64,000 nucleotides of DNA from DATJGR01 sp963812255 (GTDB lineage: Bacteria > Pseudomonadota > Gammaproteobacteria > Pseudomonadales > Azotimanducaceae): assembly GCA_963812255.1 (NCBI GenBank), contig CAWEUM010000002.1, positions 248,001 to 312,000 of the forward strand. Direction: 5' to 3'. This document shows, piece by piece, positions 43,839-52,694 of this stretch. A program made the position numbers and the translations under genes. Each line of letters opens with the position of its first letter. The first letter of the stretch is position 1. The notes beneath the pieces were generated by a model. That model had not been told where the DNA came from. It did no database searches and saw nothing but the letters and a program-made list of their open reading frames with translations.

Positions 43839-44915
43839 TCAGACGCGCTCGAGCCAGCTCGGATTCTGCGCACGCTGACGCATCAGGTGGTCCATCAACA
43901 CCAGCGCCAACATGGCTTCGGCGATTGGCGTGGCACGAATGCCTACGCACGGGTCATGGCGGCCGGTGGTCACCACCTCGACCTCTTCGCCGCGCTCATT
44001 CAGGCTCCGGCCAGGCAGGCGCAAACTGGACGTCGGCTTCAACGCGATGCTCGCCACGATGTCCTGACCGGTAGAAATACCGCCGAGCACCCCGCCGGCG
44101 TTGTTGCTCTCGAATCCCAACGCCGACATTTCGTCCCGGTGTTCGGTGCCGCGCTGTTCGATGACCGCGAAGCCCGCACCGATCTCGACGCCCTTGACCG
44201 CATTGATACTCATCAACGCGCCCGCGATCTCGGCGTCGAGTTTATCGAACACGGGCTCGCCTAATCCGACCGGCAATCCGCTGGCCACCACCGTGACTCG
44301 GGCACCGATCGAATCGCCATCCTTGCGCAACCGGTCGATGAAGTCTGCGATATCGGCCACCACGGAGGCATCCGGACAGAAAAACGGATTACGTTCGACC
44401 TCCTCCCAGTCGATCTGTTCGGGCCGAATCGGTCCGATCTGCGCGAGGTAACCGCGCACCGTTGCGCCGAATTGCTGCGCCAGATATTTCTTGGCGATTG
44501 CGCCAGCCGCAACGCGCGTTGCGGTTTCGCGGGCCGACGCACGACCGCCACCCCGATAGTCGCGGATGCCATATTTTTTCTGGTAGGTGAAATCCGCGTG
44601 CGCGGGACGAAATACGTCCTGGATGTTGCTGTAGTCACGACTTTTCTGATCGGTATTTTCGATCACCAGCCCGATCGGCGTTCCGGTGGTCACGCCTTCA
44701 AATGTTCCCGACAGGATGCGTACCGCGTCGGCCTCCTGGCGCTGCGTGGTGTATTTCGACTGGCCTGGCCGACGTCGGTCGAGATCACGCTGCAGATCAG
44801 ATTCGCTGAGGGGCAGGCCGGCGGGACAACCGTCGACGATTGCACCGATCGCAGGCCCGTGGCTCTCACCGAACGTCGTGACCGTAAAGACCTGACCGAA
44901 TGTGTTACCTGCCAT
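43839..44915 (-). CDS. aroC: Chorismate synthase
   Basis: Removes phosphate from EPSP to form chorismate, with reduced FMN as a required cofactor, the last common step of aromatic synthesis. The 358-residue chain has GESHGPAIGAIVDGCPAG, RRRPGQ, the GRASARETATRVAAGAIAKK signature and the late HDPCVGIRATPIAEAM. It is downstream of prmB (39 bases), the usual pair in gammaproteobacteria, and convergent with the LysR gene (17 bases between stops). Confidence 0.98.
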   Translation of the reverse strand: MAGNTFGQVFTVTTFGESHGPAIGAIVDGCPAGLPLSESDLQRDLDRRRPGQSKYTTQRQEADAVRILSGTFEGVTTGTPIGLVIENTDQKSRDYSNIQDVFRPAHADFTYQKKYGIRDYRGGGRASARETATRVAAGAIAKKYLAQQFGATVRGYLAQIGPIRPEQIDWEEVERNPFFCPDASVVADIADFIDRLRKDGDSIGARVTVVASGLPVGLGEPVFDKLDAEIAGALMSINAVKGVEIGAGFAVIEQRGTEHRDEMSALGFESNNAGGVLGGISTGQDIVASIALKPTSSLRLPGRSLNERGEEVEVVTTGRHDPCVGIRATPIAEAMLALVLMDHLMRQRAQNPSWLERV

Positions 44916-44954
44916 CGATGTCGTCCAGTTGGCCGCGCGCAGTATCGGCGCTGA

Positions 44955-45842
44955 TCACAATCGAGACAACCCGGGTGCCTCGAGGACGAATACACCATGT
45001 CCGCCGCGCTGAAATTCCGGCCAGATGAATTGGAGCTGAGGGAACGCCGCAACCAGATCTTCCGCACTCGAACCGACTTCGGCGACCAACAGCCCATCGT
45101 CGGAGAGCCAGTTCCGAGCACCGGTCAGAATGCGTCGGATCAGGTCGAGTCCGTCGCGCCCGGCGGCCAGCGCCGCCGCCGGTTCGTGCCGATACTCCGC
45201 CGGCATATCGGCGAAGTCAGCCGCGTTGACATACGGCGGGTTGGTCACGATCAGATCGAATGCCGATTGGGGTAAGCCGTCGAACACATCCGCTCGCACG
45301 ACACTGACACGCTCTTGAAGGCGGTGCAGTGCCACGTTGCGACTCGCCAGCGCGAGCGCCGCATCGTCGACATCCGACAACACCACATCTGCGTCGGGAA
45401 ATGCATGCGCGCACGCAATCCCGATGCAACCGGATCCGGTGCCGAGGTCGAGGATGCGTTCGGGCCAACGACTCAACCACGGCGCGAACTCCGACGAGAT
45501 CAGTTCCGCGATCGGCGATCGGGGAATCAGCACACCCGGCTCGATGAGATACCGGCGACCCGCAAACCACGCTTCACCGACGAGATAAGGCGCCGGAACG
45601 CGGTGGACGATGCGTCGCTCGAGCACGCGCCCGAGTTCACGACGTTCGCGCTGCGTCAGCCTGGCCGACAGAATGAACTCGAGTTTGTCCGGGGCGACCT
45701 TCAAATGACCGCACAACAGCGCGATCGCTTCGTCCCATGAATTGTCGGTACCGTGTCCGTAGAAGGCTTCCGAACGCGCCAGTCGCGTCGTCATCCAACG
45801 CAGATAGTCGGCAACGCTTTCGAGTTCGTCGGATGGATTCAA
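44955..45842 (-). CDS. prmB: Ribosomal protein L3 N5-glutamine methyltransferase
   Basis: Methylates a glutamine of ribosomal protein L3 before ribosome assembly. The 295-residue chain has an N-terminal helical domain (YGHGTDNSWDEA, as in E. coli PrmB), LIPRSPIAELI, the SAM-binding LDLGTGSGCIGIA and the catalytic NPPY. The YGHGTDN and PRSPI words distinguish it from PrmC. The start TTG 45842 is the only one that keeps the family N-terminus; it lies 7 bases after the htpG stop, with only a weak ribosome-binding site. Confidence 0.95.
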   Translation of the reverse strand: MNPSDELESVADYLRWMTTRLARSEAFYGHGTDNSWDEAIALLCGHLKVAPDKLEFILSARLTQRERRELGRVLERRIVHRVPAPYLVGEAWFAGRRYLIEPGVLIPRSPIAELISSEFAPWLSRWPERILDLGTGSGCIGIACAHAFPDADVVLSDVDDAALALASRNVALHRLQERVSVVRADVFDGLPQSAFDLIVTNPPYVNAADFADMPAEYRHEPAAALAAGRDGLDLIRRILTGARNWLSDDGLLVAEVGSSAEDLVAAFPQLQFIWPEFQRGGHGVFVLEAPGLSRL

Positions 45843-45849
45843 CGCACCG

Positions 45850-47775
45850 TCAGCCGTTGCGGCCCAGCAGGTCGAGCAGCAATGTGTTCAGGCGCGTCAC
45901 ATAGGCCGCCGGATCACGCAGTTGGCCACCATCGGCGAGTGCAGCCTGGTCGAACAACAGCAATGCGAGTTCGCCAAATCGCTGCTCGTCCTGCTCTGCG
46001 TCCAGTCGATTGACGAGTGGATGCGTCGGGTTGATCTCCAGATTCGGCTTTGAATCCGGCACGGACTGTCCCGCCGCCTCCATGATGCGGCGCATCTGCG
46101 TACCCATCGCATGCTCATCCAGAACCAGGCAAGCCGGCGAAGTGGTCAATCGTTTCGAACGCCGCACCGCGTCGACCTGGTCACCCAGCACCTTCTTGAT
46201 GCGTCTCATCAGATCGTCGCCGGCCGCGTCCGTCTCTTCGTCCTTGGCATCGTCACCTTTGTCCGGCAGCTCCAGATCACCGCGTGTGACATCACGAAAC
46301 CGTTTGCCATCGAACTCAGTCAACGTCGACATCAGCCAATCATCGAGACGCTCGTGCAGCAACAACGCCTCGATGCCGCGCTGGCGAAGCAATTCGAGCT
46401 GAGGCGAACTTTTTGCCGTCGCGAAGGTGTCCGCACAAATGTAGTAGATCTCCTTCTGGTCCGGCTGCATGCGCGCGACGTACTCTTCGAGCGTAACCGT
46501 CGGCTCCGGATCGTCTGTATGCGTGGACGAAAATCGCAGCAGCTTCGCGATCGCTTCGCGGTTCGTGAAATCCTCGGCCGGGCCCTCCTTCAACACTTCG
46601 CCGAAGTCCTTGTAGAAGCTCCGATACGCTTCTGCATCGGATCCTGCCAACTTTGCCAGCATGTCCAGGACCCGCTTCGTCAATGCGCTCTTGATCGTCT
46701 GCACCCGATCGTCTTCCTGAAGCAGCTCGCGCGATACGTTCAGCGGCAGATCGTTCGAGTCGAGTACACCCTTGATGAAACGCAGATACAGCGGCAGAAA
46801 CTGTTCCGCCTGATCCAGAATGTAGACACGCTGAACGTATAATTTGAGACCACGGGGCGCGTCTCTGTTCCACAAATCGAACGGCGCATGCTTCGGCAGA
46901 TACAGAAGGCTCGTATATTCGAGCTTGCCCTCGACTCTGTTGTGGCTCCATGTCTGCGGATCTTCGTAGTCGTGTGAAATGTGTTTGTAGAATTCTTTGT
47001 ATTCGTCGTCACTGACATCGCCGCGCGGACGCGTCCACAGCGCCTTCGCCGAATTGACGGTTTCCCATTCGACTTCGGCCTTTTTCTTCTTGTCTTTCTT
47101 GTCGGCGTCCTCGGCTGAGGTCGCCTGCTTGACCATCTCGACCGCCACGCCGATGTGGTCGGAATACTTGCGTACGACACTGCGCAGCCGATAGGCGTCC
47201 GCAAATTCCTTCGCATCGTCTTTTAGGTGCAGGGTCACGTCGGTGCCACAGGTCGATTTGACGTCTGCCGCAACGGTGAAATCCGACTCACCATTCGAGC
47301 GCCACCGGGTCGCCGCGTCAGCCGGCTCCCCTGCGCGCCGCGTCAAAACATCAACGGTATCCGCTACGATGAAGGCGCTGTAAAAGCCCACGCCGAATTG
47401 TCCGATCAACGCCGCGTCCTTCTTGCTGTCACCGGACAACTTCGATAGAAACTCCGCTGTACCGGATTTCGCGATCGTGCCGAGATGCGTGATCGTCTCT
47501 TCCCGCGACATGCCAACACCGTTGTCGGATATCGTGATCGTCTTCGCGTCTTCGTCGACCGAAATGCGAATACGCAACTCGGATTGGTCTTCCATCAGAG
47601 TTGCATCGGCAAGTGCTTCGAAGCGCAGCTTGTCTACCGCGTCGGATGCGTTCGAGATGAGTTCGCGAAGAAAAATTTCTCTGTTCGAATACAGAGAGTG
47701 AATCATCAACTGGAGCAGCTGGCGGGCCTCCGCCTGAAACCCCAGTGTCTGTTCAGACTGATCCGCCTGCGCCAT
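45850..47775 (-). CDS. htpG: Hsp90-family chaperone HtpG
   Basis: An ATP-dependent dimeric chaperone of the cytoplasm. The 641-residue chain has the GHKL ATP-binding domain (ELISNASDAVDKLR, DNGVGMSREE, LGTIAKSGT, GQFGVGFYSAF), the middle domain with VQRVYILDQAEQFLPLYLRF and NVSRELLQEDD, and the C-terminal dimerisation domain. A lysine-rich linker (KKDKKKK-like, residues about 235-245) joins the domains. ATG 47775 follows AGGAGG; a longer frame adds 17 residues upstream. A near-perfect sigma-32 heat-shock promoter lies just before it. Confidence 0.98.
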   Translation of the reverse strand: MAQADQSEQTLGFQAEARQLLQLMIHSLYSNREIFLRELISNASDAVDKLRFEALADATLMEDQSELRIRISVDEDAKTITISDNGVGMSREETITHLGTIAKSGTAEFLSKLSGDSKKDAALIGQFGVGFYSAFIVADTVDVLTRRAGEPADAATRWRSNGESDFTVAADVKSTCGTDVTLHLKDDAKEFADAYRLRSVVRKYSDHIGVAVEMVKQATSAEDADKKDKKKKAEVEWETVNSAKALWTRPRGDVSDDEYKEFYKHISHDYEDPQTWSHNRVEGKLEYTSLLYLPKHAPFDLWNRDAPRGLKLYVQRVYILDQAEQFLPLYLRFIKGVLDSNDLPLNVSRELLQEDDRVQTIKSALTKRVLDMLAKLAGSDAEAYRSFYKDFGEVLKEGPAEDFTNREAIAKLLRFSSTHTDDPEPTVTLEEYVARMQPDQKEIYYICADTFATAKSSPQLELLRQRGIEALLLHERLDDWLMSTLTEFDGKRFRDVTRGDLELPDKGDDAKDEETDAAGDDLMRRIKKVLGDQVDAVRRSKRLTTSPACLVLDEHAMGTQMRRIMEAAGQSVPDSKPNLEINPTHPLVNRLDAEQDEQRFGELALLLFDQAALADGGQLRDPAAYVTRLNTLLLDLLGRNG

Positions 47776-47809
47776 CACCGTCCTCCTGTCATATCCACAG
47801 CAGCCGCTG

Positions 47810-47837
47810 TTATGGGGACGATGCACGCCAAATCAAG
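47810..47837 (-). promoter_or_regulatory. Sigma-32 heat-shock promoter of htpG
   Basis: On the minus strand CTTGATT (47831-47837) and CCCCATAA (47810-47817) are 13 bases apart, close to the sigma-32 consensus CTTGAAA-N13/14-CCCCATNT. The htpG start codon is 35 bases downstream. The gene is a known heat-shock regulon member in enterobacteria. Confidence 0.78.
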
Positions 47838-47878
47838 ACTGACTTCGAGATGAAACCGAGGTCGGACGTCGAGTCGGA

Positions 47879-48754
47879 TCACTGCCACCCGGTCACCTTC
47901 GCCAATGCGCCACCGATCTCTGCCAGGCTCCGCACCGTCGTCACACCGGCAGCCTTCAATGCAGCGAACTTTTCGTCGGCGGTGCCTTTCCCGCCCGCGA
48001 TGATCGCGCCGGCATGACCCATGCGTTTACCGGGCGGCGCCGTCACGCCGGCAATGTAAGAAACGACCGGCTTGCTGACGTGATCCTTGATAAAGGCGGC
48101 GGCTTCCTCCTCGGCAGTTCCGCCGATCTCGCCAACCATCACGATCGCCTCGGTGGCCGGGTCCTTCTCGAACAGCGCCAGGATGTCGATGAAATGGCTA
48201 CCTGGAATCGGATCACCACCGATTCCAACGCAACTGCTCTGACCAAAGCCGCGATCGGTCGTCTGCTTGACGGCTTCGTACGTCAGCGTCCCCGACCGCG
48301 ACACGATGCCGACGCGTCCCGGCAGATGGATGTCGCCGGGCATGATGCCGATCTTGCATTCGCCAGGCGTGATCACGCCCGGACAGTTGGGGCCGACCAG
48401 ACGCGTTTTACTCACCGACAGCCGGGCCTTGATTGCCAACATATCGAGCGTTGGAATGCCTTCGGTGATGCACACGACGAGTTTGAGATCGGCTGCGACG
48501 GCTTCGAGTATCGAGTCTTTGCAGAACGGCGCCGGTACGTAAATGACCGACGCGGTTGCACCGGTTGCCTCCACCGCATCGCGGACAGTATCAAACACCG
48601 GCAGACCGAGGTGTTGGGTGCCGCCTTTCCCCGGCGTGACGCCGCCGACGAGTTTCGTGCCATAAGCCAATGCCTGCTCGCTGTGCAACGTACCCTGCGC
48701 GCCGGTGAAACCCTGACAGATCACCTTGGTGCGTTTGTTGATCAGAATGCTCAT
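47879..48754 (-). CDS. sucD: Succinyl-CoA synthetase alpha subunit
   Basis: Forms succinate, CoA and a nucleoside triphosphate from succinyl-CoA, through a phosphohistidine. The 291-residue chain has the CoA-binding Rossmann part (VICQGFTGAQGT), GPNCPGVITPGECKIGIMPG and the phosphohistidine H247 in KRMGHAGAI. ATG 48754 overlaps the sucC stop by four bases. It is the last gene of the sdh-suc operon. Confidence 0.98.
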   Translation of the reverse strand: MSILINKRTKVICQGFTGAQGTLHSEQALAYGTKLVGGVTPGKGGTQHLGLPVFDTVRDAVEATGATASVIYVPAPFCKDSILEAVAADLKLVVCITEGIPTLDMLAIKARLSVSKTRLVGPNCPGVITPGECKIGIMPGDIHLPGRVGIVSRSGTLTYEAVKQTTDRGFGQSSCVGIGGDPIPGSHFIDILALFEKDPATEAIVMVGEIGGTAEEEAAAFIKDHVSKPVVSYIAGVTAPPGKRMGHAGAIIAGGKGTADEKFAALKAAGVTTVRSLAEIGGALAKVTGWQ

Positions 48755-49920
48755 GCCTTACCTCCGGCCGCGTGCACAACTTTCTTCGCGGCGTCCACCA
48801 GGCTCTTCGCAGCAATGATGTTGAGCCCGCTCTCGGCAAGCCGCGCCGACCCCTTTGCGGAGTTGTTTCCTTCGAAACGCACAACCACCGGCACGTTGAC
48901 CCCTACTTCCTTGACCGCGCCGATGATGCCGTCGGCGATCGTCGCGCAGCTGACGATGCCACCGAAGATATTGATCAACACCGCCTTGACGTTCGAGTCC
49001 GACAAGATGATCTTGAATGCTTCACCCACGGATTCCTTGCTCGCACCGCCGCCAACGTCGAGAAAATTGGCCGGCTGACCGCCGTGCGTCTTGACGAGGT
49101 CCATCGTGCCCATTGCCAGGCCCGCTCCATTGACCATGCAGCCGATATTGCCGTCCAGCGCTACATAGTTGAGGTTGAACTTCGCTGCGAGCGCTTCTCG
49201 CTCGTCCTCCTGACTCGGATCGTGCATCGCACCGAGCCGTTTCTGTCGGTACATCGCATTGGCGTCGATATTGATCTTTGCATCGAGACAATGAATGTTG
49301 CCTGCAGCAGTCACGACCAGCGGATTCACTTCGACCAGCGAGCAATCGCACTCATGAAACAGCCGCGAGAGATTGACGAACAGGTTCGCGAACTGGCCGA
49401 CTTGAGCACCTTTCAGCCCCAACGCGAATGCAATCTCGCGGCCCTGAAACGGTTGCGCGCCGACGAACGGATCGATTGGCGTGCGAATGATCTTCTCGGG
49501 CGTGTCGTGCGCGACCTTCTCGATCTCGACGCCGCCCTCGGTCGATGACATGAAGACCACGCGCTTCGTTGCGCGATCGATGACCGCACCGAGATAGAGT
49601 TCGCGGTCGATGTCGGTACAACTCTCGACATAGATCTTGCTGACCGGCTGACCCTGTTCGTCGGTCTGAATCGTCACCAGCCGCTTGCCAAGCCACTCTT
49701 TGGCGAATGCTTCGACTTGCGCGGTCGTATCAACGAGTTTGACGCCGCCGGCCTTGCCGCGGCCTCCGGCGTGAACCTGGACCTTGACGACCCACCGATC
49801 GCCTCCGATCTTGTTCGCAGCATCCACCGCCGCGCTTGGTGAATCGACCGCATAGCCTGTCGACACCGGCAGACCATATTCCGCGAACAGCTCTTTTGCC
49901 TGGTATTCGTGCAGATTCAT
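48751..49920 (-). CDS. sucC: Succinyl-CoA synthetase beta subunit
   Basis: The ATP-grasp subunit of succinyl-CoA synthetase. The 389-residue chain begins MNLHEYQAKELFAEYGLPV, has VKVQVHAGGRGKAGGVK, a nucleotide-binding DAKINIDANAMYR region, and the C-terminal FGGIVSCATIADGI ligase part that contacts SucD. It is 18 bases after lpdA and overlaps sucD. Length matches the E. coli subunit (388). Confidence 0.98.
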   Translation of the reverse strand: MNLHEYQAKELFAEYGLPVSTGYAVDSPSAAVDAANKIGGDRWVVKVQVHAGGRGKAGGVKLVDTTAQVEAFAKEWLGKRLVTIQTDEQGQPVSKIYVESCTDIDRELYLGAVIDRATKRVVFMSSTEGGVEIEKVAHDTPEKIIRTPIDPFVGAQPFQGREIAFALGLKGAQVGQFANLFVNLSRLFHECDCSLVEVNPLVVTAAGNIHCLDAKINIDANAMYRQKRLGAMHDPSQEDEREALAAKFNLNYVALDGNIGCMVNGAGLAMGTMDLVKTHGGQPANFLDVGGGASKESVGEAFKIILSDSNVKAVLINIFGGIVSCATIADGIIGAVKEVGVNVPVVVRFEGNNSAKGSARLAESGLNIIAAKSLVDAAKKVVHAAGGKA

Positions 49921-49938
49921 GAATGGCTTCCGTTACGT

Positions 49939-51378
49939 TTACGTTTTCTTCTTTCGATTGATCGTATGTATCGCATGACCCGCGACCCCGAGCGCGGCTT
50001 CGTGTACCGCTTCAGATAGGGTCGGATGCGCAAACATCGTCAGCGCGAGATCCTCGGCGCTGGCTGAGAATTCCATCGCAATCACCGCCTGCGCGATCAA
50101 CTCCGACGCCTGGGGTCCGAGAATGTGCACGCCGAGTATTCGATCGGTCTTCGCGTCGGCGACGATCCTGACTGTGCCCTGAGAATCGGCTGCAGCAAGC
50201 GCGCGACCGTTCGCGGCAAAATTGAAGCTGCCGACGTTGTATGCCTCCCCGCTGCTCTTCACCTCCTGTTCCGTGCGACCCACCCAGGCGACTTCCGGAT
50301 GGGTGTAGATCACGCACGGGATGCAATCGTAGTTGACCGTCGGCTTCTTGCCGGCAATGCGCTCGGCAACCATGACACCTTCTTCCATACCCTTGTGCGC
50401 CAACATCGGGCCGCGCACGCAATCACCCACGGCGAACACCTGCGGCACCTCCGTTGCACAGGTATCGTTCACGAACAGGAATCCGCGCTCATCGAGTTGC
50501 AAGCCGCAGTCGGGCGCGAGTAGACCCTTGGTATAGGGTCGCCGCCCGACTGCAACGATCAGCTTGTCGAACGTGAGCTTCTGCTCACCGCTTTTGTCCT
50601 GATAGGTGACAGTTACCGATTTGCCTTTGACCGACGATCCGGTCACGCGCGCGCCAAGGCGAATGTCGAGTCCCTGCTCTTCGAAGATCTTCTTTGCGTC
50701 GCGCGCGATTCGCGCATCGGCAATCGGCAGGAAATCGTCCAGCGCCTCGAGCATTACGACTTCGGAGCCCAGCCGATTCCAGACGCTGCCGAGTTCCAGA
50801 CCGATAACCCCCGCGCCGATGACGCCAAGCCGTTTCGGTACTGTGTCGAACTCGAGCGCACCGGTCGAATCGACGACGATTCCGTCGGCAAGCGGTGTTG
50901 GGCTGATCTCCACCGGCACCGATCCCGGCGCGAGAATCACGTGCTTCGCGTCGAGTACCCGCGCATCGCCGTCCGCGGGTTGATATTCGACCTTGCGGCC
51001 CGCAAGCAGCTTTCCGACGCCCGGCAGCCACTCCACACCGTTGCCCTTGTAGAGCGCCGCAACACCGCCGGTCAATTTCGCGACGACGCCCGCCTTGTGC
51101 GACATCATCTGCTTGATGTCCAGCTCGATCTTGGCTGGTTTGATGCCCATCGCAGGGAACAGCTCGCGCGCCTCAACGTACTTGTGCGACGCATCGAGCA
51201 AGGCCTTCGACGGAATGCAGCCCCAGTTCAAACACGTTCCGCCAAGCACCGGCTTGCCAGACGCGTCCAGCGATTTGTCGATGCACGCGGTCGTCATACC
51301 GAGTTGCGCGGCGCGTATCGCTGCATGGTACCCGGCGGGACCGGCACCAATGACGATTACATCGTATCCAGTGGTCAT
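49939..51378 (-). CDS. lpdA: Dihydrolipoyl dehydrogenase (E3) of 2-oxoglutarate dehydrogenase
   Basis: Reoxidises the lipoamide arm of the 2-oxoglutarate complex with NAD. The 479-residue flavoprotein has the FAD site VIVIGAGPAGYHAA, the redox disulfide C49/C54 in GGTCLNWGCIPSKAL, the NAD site VIGAGVIGLELG, a second FAD motif VFAVGDCVRGPMLAHK and the C-terminal HPTLSEAVHEA that completes the active site of the partner subunit. Its position inside the suc operon suggests a dedicated E3, as in Pseudomonas and unlike E. coli, where lpd is with the pyruvate complex. Confidence 0.97.
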   Translation of the reverse strand: MTTGYDVIVIGAGPAGYHAAIRAAQLGMTTACIDKSLDASGKPVLGGTCLNWGCIPSKALLDASHKYVEARELFPAMGIKPAKIELDIKQMMSHKAGVVAKLTGGVAALYKGNGVEWLPGVGKLLAGRKVEYQPADGDARVLDAKHVILAPGSVPVEISPTPLADGIVVDSTGALEFDTVPKRLGVIGAGVIGLELGSVWNRLGSEVVMLEALDDFLPIADARIARDAKKIFEEQGLDIRLGARVTGSSVKGKSVTVTYQDKSGEQKLTFDKLIVAVGRRPYTKGLLAPDCGLQLDERGFLFVNDTCATEVPQVFAVGDCVRGPMLAHKGMEEGVMVAERIAGKKPTVNYDCIPCVIYTHPEVAWVGRTEQEVKSSGEAYNVGSFNFAANGRALAAADSQGTVRIVADAKTDRILGVHILGPQASELIAQAVIAMEFSASAEDLALTMFAHPTLSEAVHEAALGVAGHAIHTINRKKKT

Positions 51379-51403
51379 CGTAAGTACTCCGATAGCGTGG
51401 GCA

Positions 51404-52618
51404 TCACAGGTCCAGTAGGATCCGGGCGGGATCTTCCAACAGTTCTTTGATGGTGATCAGAAATCTCACGGCTTCCTGGCCGTCGATCAAACGGTGATCG
51501 TAGGACACTGCGAGATACATCATCGGCCGAATGACGATCTGCCCGTCGATGACGACCGGTCGCTCCTGAATCTTATGCATCCCCAGAATCGCGGTCTGCG
51601 GAGCGTTCAAGATCGGTGTCGACAGCAGTGAGCCGAATACACCGCCGTTGGAAATGGTGAAGGTACCACCGGACATCTCTTCGATCGTCAACTTGCCGTC
51701 GCGCGCCTTCTCTCCATAGGAGCGGATCTGCTCTTCGATCTGCGCGAGGCCGAGTGCATCGGCATCGCGGATCACCGGCACGACCAGGCCTCGATCGGTT
51801 CCAACCGCTACGCCGATATCGTAGTAGCCGTGATAGACGATATCGGTTTCGTCGATCGACGCATTCACCGCCGGGAAACGTTTCAACGCCTCGACCGACG
51901 CGCGCACGAAGAACGACATGAAACCGAGCCTCACCCCGTTGTGGCGCTTCTCGAATTCCTCCTTGTGCCGGGTGCGCAGCGTAATCACTGCCTGCATGTC
52001 GACCTCGTTGAATGTCGTCAGCATCGCCGCGGTGCGTTGCGCCTCGACAAGACGTCGCGCAATGCTGGCGCGCAATCGGGTCATCGGCACCCGGCGTTCC
52101 GCGCGTTCCTCGGCGGTCGGCGGCGCGCTCGGTACCGATATCGCCGTCACAGGCTCGCGGCGAGGGGGCTTCTGAGAAGCTGCCCGCAACACGTCTTCCT
52201 TGGTCACGCGGCCGTCCTTACCGGTGCCGTCGACCCGGTCCAGTGCCACACCTTGTTCGGCGGCGAGTTTCCTTGCGGCCGGGCTGACCGTGGCCGAATC
52301 GTGTTCGACTGGACCGGATTTCGATTCCGACGCGACGTCTGCCGACACGTCCTTGCGAGAGGCTTCAGGCGCTGCGCCGGCGCCTTCGGCGAACATTCCG
52401 ACGACCTCTTCGGACAGGACCGTGTCGCCCTCGTTCTTGAGGATCTTTTCCAGCTTGCCGTCCGCAGGTGCGACGATCTCGAGGACCACCTTGTCGGTCT
52501 CGATTTCGACCAGCACGTCGTCCCGACGCGCGGTATCACCGGGTTGTTTATGCCATGCCGCGACGGTGCCGTCGGCAATCGATTCGGGGAAGCTCGGAGC
52601 CTTGATTTCTAAGGTCAC
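51404..52618 (-). CDS. sucB: 2-Oxoglutarate dehydrogenase E2 (dihydrolipoyl succinyltransferase)
   Basis: Transfers the succinyl group from the lipoyl arm to CoA and forms the complex core. The 404-residue chain has one lipoyl domain (K43 in EIETDKVVLEI), a linker, a peripheral-subunit-binding domain near 108-142 (SPAARKLAAEQGV, DGRVTKEDV) and the acyltransferase domain with H375 and D379 in SYDHRLIDGQ. Start GTG 52618 follows AAGGA by eight bases. Two copies of an 11-base repeat lie in the 76-base gap to sucA. Confidence 0.97.
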   Translation of the reverse strand: MTLEIKAPSFPESIADGTVAAWHKQPGDTARRDDVLVEIETDKVVLEIVAPADGKLEKILKNEGDTVLSEEVVGMFAEGAGAAPEASRKDVSADVASESKSGPVEHDSATVSPAARKLAAEQGVALDRVDGTGKDGRVTKEDVLRAASQKPPRREPVTAISVPSAPPTAEERAERRVPMTRLRASIARRLVEAQRTAAMLTTFNEVDMQAVITLRTRHKEEFEKRHNGVRLGFMSFFVRASVEALKRFPAVNASIDETDIVYHGYYDIGVAVGTDRGLVVPVIRDADALGLAQIEEQIRSYGEKARDGKLTIEEMSGGTFTISNGGVFGSLLSTPILNAPQTAILGMHKIQERPVVIDGQIVIRPMMYLAVSYDHRLIDGQEAVRFLITIKELLEDPARILLDL

Positions 52619-52666
52619 TCAATCATCCTTCTGGGTGTTCTAAGGCGGCAGCGGCGGTACTTCGTG

Positions 52667-52688
52667 GATACGGCATCGATACGGCATC
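52667..52688. repeat. Tandem 11-base repeat in the sucA-sucB gap
   Basis: GATACGGCATC is repeated head to tail (52667-52677 and 52678-52688), starting six bases beyond the sucA stop in the leftward direction. It is followed by a partial third unit. It looks like a small slippage-type repeat; no role is evident. Confidence 0.6.
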
Positions 52689-52694
52689 GGTACG

